Shown: positions 58,987 through 64,000 of the stretch, piece after piece
Layout of the letters: the number at the start of each line of letters is the position of its first letter
How positions within the stretch are numbered: the stretch's first letter is position 1
Origin: Deltaproteobacteria bacterium
GTDB taxonomy: Bacteria > Desulfobacterota > Desulfuromonadia > Desulfuromonadales > Geopsychrobacteraceae
Length of the DNA: 64,000 bases
Assembly (NCBI GenBank): GCA_024279255.1
Contig: JAJRRT010000078.1
Span: forward strand, 1-64,000
Direction of reading: 5' to 3'
Program-made: the position numbers and the translations under genes
Notes under the pieces: model-generated
Told to the model about the DNA's origin: nothing
What the model saw: the letters and a program-made list of their open reading frames with translations, nothing else
Database searches by the model: none

Positions 58987-60060
58987 ATGCGCCACGTAAA
59001 CAAGATCGGCATCATCGGCAGTGGTCACATTAGTGGTCAGCTGCTCAAAGCATTGCACCGCACCGCTTTGCCCGATGGCTGCGAGCTGATCGCGCTCAAC
59101 TTCGAGATGCCGCCCGACGGCAGCGTACCCGAGTGGATCGAACTGATCCCAGGTGGTCAGATTATCGGTGGTCGTGATGGCCGCACCTTTATCAACGATA
59201 TGCCGGACGAGGTTGTCGACGCACTGCTGGTCGATGCCAAAGATATCCCGCTCGATTGGGAACATTCGACCGAGTTGTGCGCGCCAGAAGGTAAACCGGC
59301 ACCCGCTGCGGCATGGATCAAAGATCTTGAAGTGCGAGACGGCGGCGCGATCTGGGGCCGGGTCGAATGGACCGAAAAAGGGAGAGCCTCGGTCGCCGGG
59401 AAAGAATACCGCTATATCTCGCCGGTCTTCATCTACGAAAAAGAAACCCTGCGGATCAAGCGCATCACCTCGGCCGGGCTGACCAATCAACCGAACCTTC
59501 GGCTTCAAGCCCTCAATCATCAACAGCACGAATCAAACAAGGAGAACACCATGAACTGGAAGCAACTATTGGCCAAGCTCGGACTCGCCGAGGACGCCAC
59601 CGTCGACCAGGCATTGAATGCGATCGGATCTTTGCAGACCGATCTCGCCACCGCCACCAACCGGGCAGCAACCCCGAGCCTCGATAAGTTCGTGCCCCGT
59701 GCCGACTACGACGCCACCCTGACCCGCGCCGCCAACGCCGAGCAGAAACTGACCGACATCGAGACCGCCACGCTGGAGACCTCGATCAACAGCGAGGTCG
59801 ACGAGGCGCTCAAGGCCGGTAAGATCGCCCCGGTCTCTAAGGATTATTACCTCGGTATGTGTCGCCAGGAAGGTGGCCTCGAGCAGTTCCAGGAATTCAT
59901 CAAGACCGCTCCGGTCATCGCTGCTGATACCAACCTAGACGGCAAACGGCCCGCCGGTGACGGCAAGTCTCTGAACGCCGAAGAGCAGCAGGTCGCTGCC
60001 ATGTTCGGCAACAGCGCCGAAGACATCCAGAAATACTGCGGCGAGGGTTCGAGCAGCTAA
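58987..60060 (+). CDS. Mu gpI-like prohead protease with C-terminal scaffold
   Basis: IPLDWEHSTELCAPEGKPAPAAAWIKDLEVRDGGAIWGRVEWTEKGRASVAGKEYRYISPVF. Confidence 0.88.
   Translation: MRHVNKIGIIGSGHISGQLLKALHRTALPDGCELIALNFEMPPDGSVPEWIELIPGGQIIGGRDGRTFINDMPDEVVDALLVDAKDIPLDWEHSTELCAPEGKPAPAAAWIKDLEVRDGGAIWGRVEWTEKGRASVAGKEYRYISPVFIYEKETLRIKRITSAGLTNQPNLRLQALNHQQHESNKENTMNWKQLLAKLGLAEDATVDQALNAIGSLQTDLATATNRAATPSLDKFVPRADYDATLTRAANAEQKLTDIETATLETSINSEVDEALKAGKIAPVSKDYYLGMCRQEGGLEQFQEFIKTAPVIAADTNLDGKRPAGDGKSLNAEEQQVAAMFGNSAEDIQKYCGEGSSS
59551..60060 (+). CDS. Nested in-frame scaffold protein (Mu gpZ-like)
   Basis: ATG at 59551 (MNWKQLLAKLGL) preceded by AAGGAG, inside gpI frame. Confidence 0.65.
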   Translation: MNWKQLLAKLGLAEDATVDQALNAIGSLQTDLATATNRAATPSLDKFVPRADYDATLTRAANAEQKLTDIETATLETSINSEVDEALKAGKIAPVSKDYYLGMCRQEGGLEQFQEFIKTAPVIAADTNLDGKRPAGDGKSLNAEEQQVAAMFGNSAEDIQKYCGEGSSS

Positions 60061-60124
60061 CTATTACCCAGCGCCGAGAACCGCGCGTTAACGATTTTAA
60101 TATTTAACTCAAGGAGTAAACGTC

Positions 60125-60523
60125 ATGGCTGAAAGAAACACCTTTAGAAAAGACGGCAAGCTGATCGCCTTCCTGGTCGCTGCCGCCACCCTGATCGAGG
60201 CGGACAAGATGGTCGCGGTCAACGCTGCTGGGCACCTGGTCGAAGCTGCAGATGCTGTGGGCATTACTGTCATCGGCGTCGCTGCTGAAACCTGCGACAA
60301 CTTGGTAGGCGTTGCCGGTGATCTGGCTTGTCTGGTTAATCGTAAGCAGGTTTTCAACCTGAAGAACGACGCCACCAACCCGGTCGTGCAAGCCTCGGTC
60401 GGTAGCTCGGTCTACATCACTAACAGCCAAACCGTCGCCGTGATCGCAGGTCCAATCAACAATATTGTCGCGGGCAAGTGCCTGGCAGTTGGTGCTGACG
60501 GAGTCTGGGTCGAGATCGGCTAA
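60125..60523 (+). CDS. Capsid decoration/cement-like protein
   Basis: Small beta-rich Ala/Val-rich protein between protease/scaffold and major head gene. Confidence 0.6.
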   Translation: MAERNTFRKDGKLIAFLVAAATLIEADKMVAVNAAGHLVEAADAVGITVIGVAAETCDNLVGVAGDLACLVNRKQVFNLKNDATNPVVQASVGSSVYITNSQTVAVIAGPINNIVAGKCLAVGADGVWVEIG

Positions 60524-60590
60524 CACCTGTGCCCGCTTCACGCATCTAGCTTAACCATTTATCAACTCTTAAACGGAGGTTAAACCCATC

Positions 60591-61640
60591 ATGAAAAAGA
60601 TTGTAATGCTCTTCAGCCTGGTGATGCTCACCCTGATCACCGTCGCCTGCGCCTTCGCCGATCCAGGCGGGGCAGCTTTCTCCTGGCAGGATCTACTTAA
60701 TGTCAGCGGCATGGCGCTGATCGTCAACGGTTCGACCATCAGCAACATCTTCACCAACATCAAGACCAGCTTTGCCCGCGCCTTCGAGACGACTGAAAGC
60801 ACCTGGGAAAAGATCGCCATGAAGATCCCCTCGACCGGTGCGCAGAACGATTACGCCTGGCTAGAGAACTTTCCCAAGATGCGGATCTGGGTTGGTGAAA
60901 AGGTCATCAAGGCGCTCAAGGCTGGCAAATATGTGCTGATCAACCAGGATTTTGAAGCGACCATCAGCGTCAAGCGCAACGACATTGAAGACGACAACCT
61001 CGGCTTCGTCGGTGTGCAGGCCAACGGTGCAGGCTACTCTGCTAAACAGTGGCCAGATGAGCTGATCAGTGACCAGGTCAACGGTGCATTCGATACTGAG
61101 TGCTATGACGGCCAGTTCTTCTGCGACACCGATCACCCGGTGGTCAACCCGGCAACGGGCGAAGAAGAGAGCGTCAGCAACAAGGGCACCGCACCTTTGA
61201 GTATCGCCAGCCTGGCCTTGGCTCAAGTTGGCTACGGTGCCGCGCGTACCGTCATGGGTAAATTCAAAGACGGCGAAGGCCGCTCGCTACGCATCAAGTC
61301 TAACGTGCTGCTGGTTGGTCCCGGCCTCGCAGATACCGCCAACGCTTTGTTGACTGTCGACAAGTTAGAGGACGGCAAGCCCAACCCCTACAAGGGCACC
61401 GCCGAACTGGTCGTCGACGGCGGCATCACCAGCGACACCGCTTGGTTCTTGCTTGATACCACCAAACCGGTGCGGCCATTCGTTTTCCAGGAGCGCAAAG
61501 CGCCGGTATTCGTCAAGCAGACCACCATGGAGTCTGCAGGCGTATTCAATCGCGGCGAGTTCAACTTCGGCTGTGAAGCTCGCGGCTGCGGTGGCTACGG
61601 TTTTTGGCAGCTCTGCTTTGGCTCAACCGGCCTCGGCTAA
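60591..61640 (+). CDS. Mu gpT-like major head subunit with N-terminal signal-like extension
   Basis: NDYAWLENFPKMRIWVGEKVIKALKAGKYVLINQDFEATISVKRNDIEDDNLG; begins MKKIVMLFSLVMLTLITVACAFA. Confidence 0.88.
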   Translation: MKKIVMLFSLVMLTLITVACAFADPGGAAFSWQDLLNVSGMALIVNGSTISNIFTNIKTSFARAFETTESTWEKIAMKIPSTGAQNDYAWLENFPKMRIWVGEKVIKALKAGKYVLINQDFEATISVKRNDIEDDNLGFVGVQANGAGYSAKQWPDELISDQVNGAFDTECYDGQFFCDTDHPVVNPATGEEESVSNKGTAPLSIASLALAQVGYGAARTVMGKFKDGEGRSLRIKSNVLLVGPGLADTANALLTVDKLEDGKPNPYKGTAELVVDGGITSDTAWFLLDTTKPVRPFVFQERKAPVFVKQTTMESAGVFNRGEFNFGCEARGCGGYGFWQLCFGSTGLG

Positions 61641-61707
61641 GCGATAACATGATCACCGGGGCGGCTTCGGCTGCCCCGGTATTAACTGCAAAAAGCAGGA
61701 GACAATC

Positions 61708-62031
61708 ATGATCAGAATCACCAGTTCGAGAGAAGGCTTTCGCCGGGCCGGTATTGCGCACAGCAAAGAGCCGACCGACTACGCCGACGACCATTTCAAT
61801 AAGGATGAACTCAAGATCCTGCGTGCCGAGAAGATGCTGACCGTCGAGATCGGCGCGGACAAGAAGCAAACCATCAAACCGCCGAACGTCGGTGAGACTG
61901 TCGCCCTGGTCGAGAAGATTGAAACCCTCGCGGACCTCGACATCATGGTCGTAGGTGAAACCCGCAAGGGCGTTATCGAAGCCATCGAGAAAAAGCGTGC
62001 AGAGCTAACACTAAACACTGAAGAGAAGTAA
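61708..62031 (+). CDS. HI1506-like phage protein
   Basis: MIRITSSREGFRRAGIAHSKEPTDYADDHFNKDELKILRAEKML. Confidence 0.75.
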   Translation: MIRITSSREGFRRAGIAHSKEPTDYADDHFNKDELKILRAEKMLTVEIGADKKQTIKPPNVGETVALVEKIETLADLDIMVVGETRKGVIEAIEKKRAELTLNTEEK

Positions 62032-62043
62032 CCAGGAGACACC

Positions 62044-62472
62044 ATGGCCTACATCACCATAGATGACATCTTGCAGCGCATCCCCGAAGAGTCGGTGCTG
62101 CAGCTGACCGACGACAACAACGCCGGGGTGGTGGATCTGGACCATGTGGCGGCGGCGATTGCGCGCGCTGAGCAGGAGATCAACACCTGGTGCGGCAACC
62201 TTTATCTGGTGCCGTTCCCGGTGATTCCTGCGGTGGTGGTTGGCCTCACAGCTGATCTGGCAATCTACTACTTGTATGGCCGCACGGTCGATGAGATCCC
62301 AGAGGCCCGCAAGGATGCCTTCAAAAATGCGCTCAAGCTGCTGGAAAAGATCGCAGCGGGTCAGATCTTGTTCGGCGTGGCACAGCGCACCAGTGGCACA
62401 CCGGCCGCTAGCGCTGAGCTGCTGGGTGGCAACGAACGTCTTTTCACCCGCGACAAATTGCGGGGCATGTAG
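62044..62472 (+). CDS. DUF1320 phage protein (Mu gp36-like)
   Basis: MAYITIDDILQRIPEESVLQLTDD...AEQEINTWCGNLYLVPF. Confidence 0.85.
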   Translation: MAYITIDDILQRIPEESVLQLTDDNNAGVVDLDHVAAAIARAEQEINTWCGNLYLVPFPVIPAVVVGLTADLAIYYLYGRTVDEIPEARKDAFKNALKLLEKIAAGQILFGVAQRTSGTPAASAELLGGNERLFTRDKLRGM

Positions 62473-62907
62473 ATGATTAAAGCAATCGAATCGGCGTTGG
62501 TCGGCCTGGTCGCAACTGTCCTGGGGAATGATGTCAAGACGGTTGAGTCTTACGCGGGGCAGCTAGAAGGTGACATCAGCAAGGTCATCAGCCGCATGCC
62601 TGCGGTGTTCGTCATGTTCAACGGCGACACCATCACCCGCGACGAGTACAGCGACGAGCATCACGCGCTGCGCTTCACCACTCTGGTCGCCTGCAAAGAT
62701 TTACGCGGCAAGAAGAGCGCCCGCACCAAGGAGGGGGGCGCATACGACCTGGTTGAAGCGCTGCAGGCGGGGTTGGTTGACCAGGCTTTAGGTCTTGAGA
62801 TCGACAGCCTGACCGCGACGCGGGTCGATATGGTTTTTGTCAGCGGAACGGCGGTGGTCTACGCCATTGAGTGGGAAACCGGATATACCACAAACCTCGG
62901 GGCCTGA
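62473..62907 (+). CDS. DUF1834 phage protein (Mu gp37-like)
   Basis: Position after gp36-like gene; ALVGLVATVLGNDVKTVESYAGQLEGD. Confidence 0.78.
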   Translation: MIKAIESALVGLVATVLGNDVKTVESYAGQLEGDISKVISRMPAVFVMFNGDTITRDEYSDEHHALRFTTLVACKDLRGKKSARTKEGGAYDLVEALQAGLVDQALGLEIDSLTATRVDMVFVSGTAVVYAIEWETGYTTNLGA

Positions 62908-62937
62908 TCGCAGGTCGCGCAATAAGGAGCACTTATT

Positions 62938-63957
62938 ATGTCTCAAGCAAAAAACGGAATTTTGTACATGGAAGAGGGCTCGACCCCGCAGGGCTACACC
63001 CAGATGGTCGATTCTGGCGATGGCCAGACCTTCGGGATCGACGGCGTTGATATCTTCAGCGGTGATCCGGCCCCGGTCTGTCGTCCGAACGGGATTGTCA
63101 CCGGGTTGAATCTGGGTGGCGTTGCCGTGAGTGGCAGCAATGATGTAATCGACATGTCAGCCTGTACGGCTTATCTGGCAGGCGTTGAAAAAGCCATCGC
63201 AGCAGATCTGGATTTGGCGATCACCCGCCCGGCGACCGATGTCGCCAAGGTTGTCGCGGTCATCATCAATGCAGCCGGAGCCTATGCCGAAGTCGCCGGC
63301 ACCGATTCCGCCGACGCGACCTTCAGCGCGGTGCTCGGTGCAGCGGGTGGCCCACCCTTTATCCCGGTCGACGCAATCAAGGTTCTTGAGCTGCGTCTGA
63401 CCAGTTCGGTCGCGGCACCGATCACCGCTGGCGAGATCTTTCAGAATGGTAATTATACCGAGCGAGCGTTGTCGCCCAGCTTCGATCTTGACGCCACCGG
63501 CCGGGGTGACTACTCGGACGATGCCGCCACCTCCCGCGCGAACGTCAAATTTAGCTCGGCGTTGCCGTTGATCCATACCGGCGATGTGCCGAAACAGATC
63601 CATCTCGATTACGCAGACCCGATCATGGGCCAGGTTAGCAAGTCGAGTGATTTCACCCCGGCCGAAGAGTCTTACAGCACCTCAAGCTCTGAGCATTACG
63701 GCGGCGTTGACGCGGTCGAGACCACCAGCCTCGGCACGGCGGGTTTCTCTGCCAAAATGAATGACGGTGTGACCGACGCGGTGATCGCGGCCAAAGGCAA
63801 GGTTAAGACCTTCAAGTTTTATCCTGACTTAGGCAAGGCACCGCACCTGGTTACCCAGGGCCGGGTCTCAACCGCCCGCAGCTTCGCGGTCGGCGCGAAC
63901 AAACTCGCCAAGGTCACACTGGCCCCATCGAAGGCGACGGTTGAATATTTCAGCTAA
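62938..63957 (+). CDS. Phage structural (probable tail) protein
   Basis: 339 aa, positioned after gp37-like gene; repetitive beta-rich composition. Confidence 0.6.
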   Translation: MSQAKNGILYMEEGSTPQGYTQMVDSGDGQTFGIDGVDIFSGDPAPVCRPNGIVTGLNLGGVAVSGSNDVIDMSACTAYLAGVEKAIAADLDLAITRPATDVAKVVAVIINAAGAYAEVAGTDSADATFSAVLGAAGGPPFIPVDAIKVLELRLTSSVAAPITAGEIFQNGNYTERALSPSFDLDATGRGDYSDDAATSRANVKFSSALPLIHTGDVPKQIHLDYADPIMGQVSKSSDFTPAEESYSTSSSEHYGGVDAVETTSLGTAGFSAKMNDGVTDAVIAAKGKVKTFKFYPDLGKAPHLVTQGRVSTARSFAVGANKLAKVTLAPSKATVEYFS

Positions 63958-64000
63958 TTCGTAGATGAGAGTAATAAGCAAAAGGGCGGCGGTTGATCCC

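Larger units (their letters stand above)
38045..63957. mobile_element. Mu-like transposable prophage (right end beyond window; left end between about 37.6 and 38.05 kb, not resolved)
   Basis: Repressor, Ner-like, MuA, MuB, GemA, Mor, gp25-gp30/G/I/Z/T/gp36/gp37-type genes in Mu order. Confidence 0.95.

Noticed and set aside
1-64000. CRISPR arrays, rRNA genes, retrons or known defence operons
   Set aside because: No regularly spaced identical repeats, no rRNA-like sequence, no Cas or reverse-transcriptase motifs in the translations

Overview
The window reads as three segments of a Gram-negative, probably deltaproteobacterial (Desulfuromonadales-like) chromosome; the taxon is an inference. (1) 0-5.2 kb: a chemotaxis-type cluster (CheY-like receiver followed by four CheC/CheX-type phosphatase domains), a sigma54 activator, tRNA-Ser(CGA) and tadA. 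Directly upstream of tadA lies a bare 3' half of tRNA-Arg(ACG), which looks like an att-site scar of an integrated element extending to the right. (2) 5.4-31.5 kb: an apparently complete reductive pyrimidine (uracil to beta-alanine to malonate semialdehyde) catabolic island. It contains dihydropyrimidinase, PreA, PreT, a Tsx-like porin, an NCS1 transporter, a RutR-like TetR regulator, a liv-type ABC transporter, an N-carbamoyl-beta-alanine amidohydrolase, MmsA, two class III aminotransferases, an XRE-cupin regulator and a large NAD-GDH. Four intergenic 18-bp operator-like sites (TGTWTAA-N4-TTAWACA) and two RutR-like boxes suggest a dual regulon. (3) 31.6-37.6 kb holds an IS200 fragment and a hybrid kinase/response-regulator cluster; from about 38 kb to the window end is a Mu-like prophage (repressor, Ner-like, MuA, MuB, GemA, Mor, endolysin, gp25-gp37-like head and tail genes). 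Inside the prophage, between mor and the endolysin, lies a block of small ORFs separated by three attC-like sites, which resembles an integron cassette cluster without an integrase. All calls come from reading the sequence and supplied translations; no database search was run.
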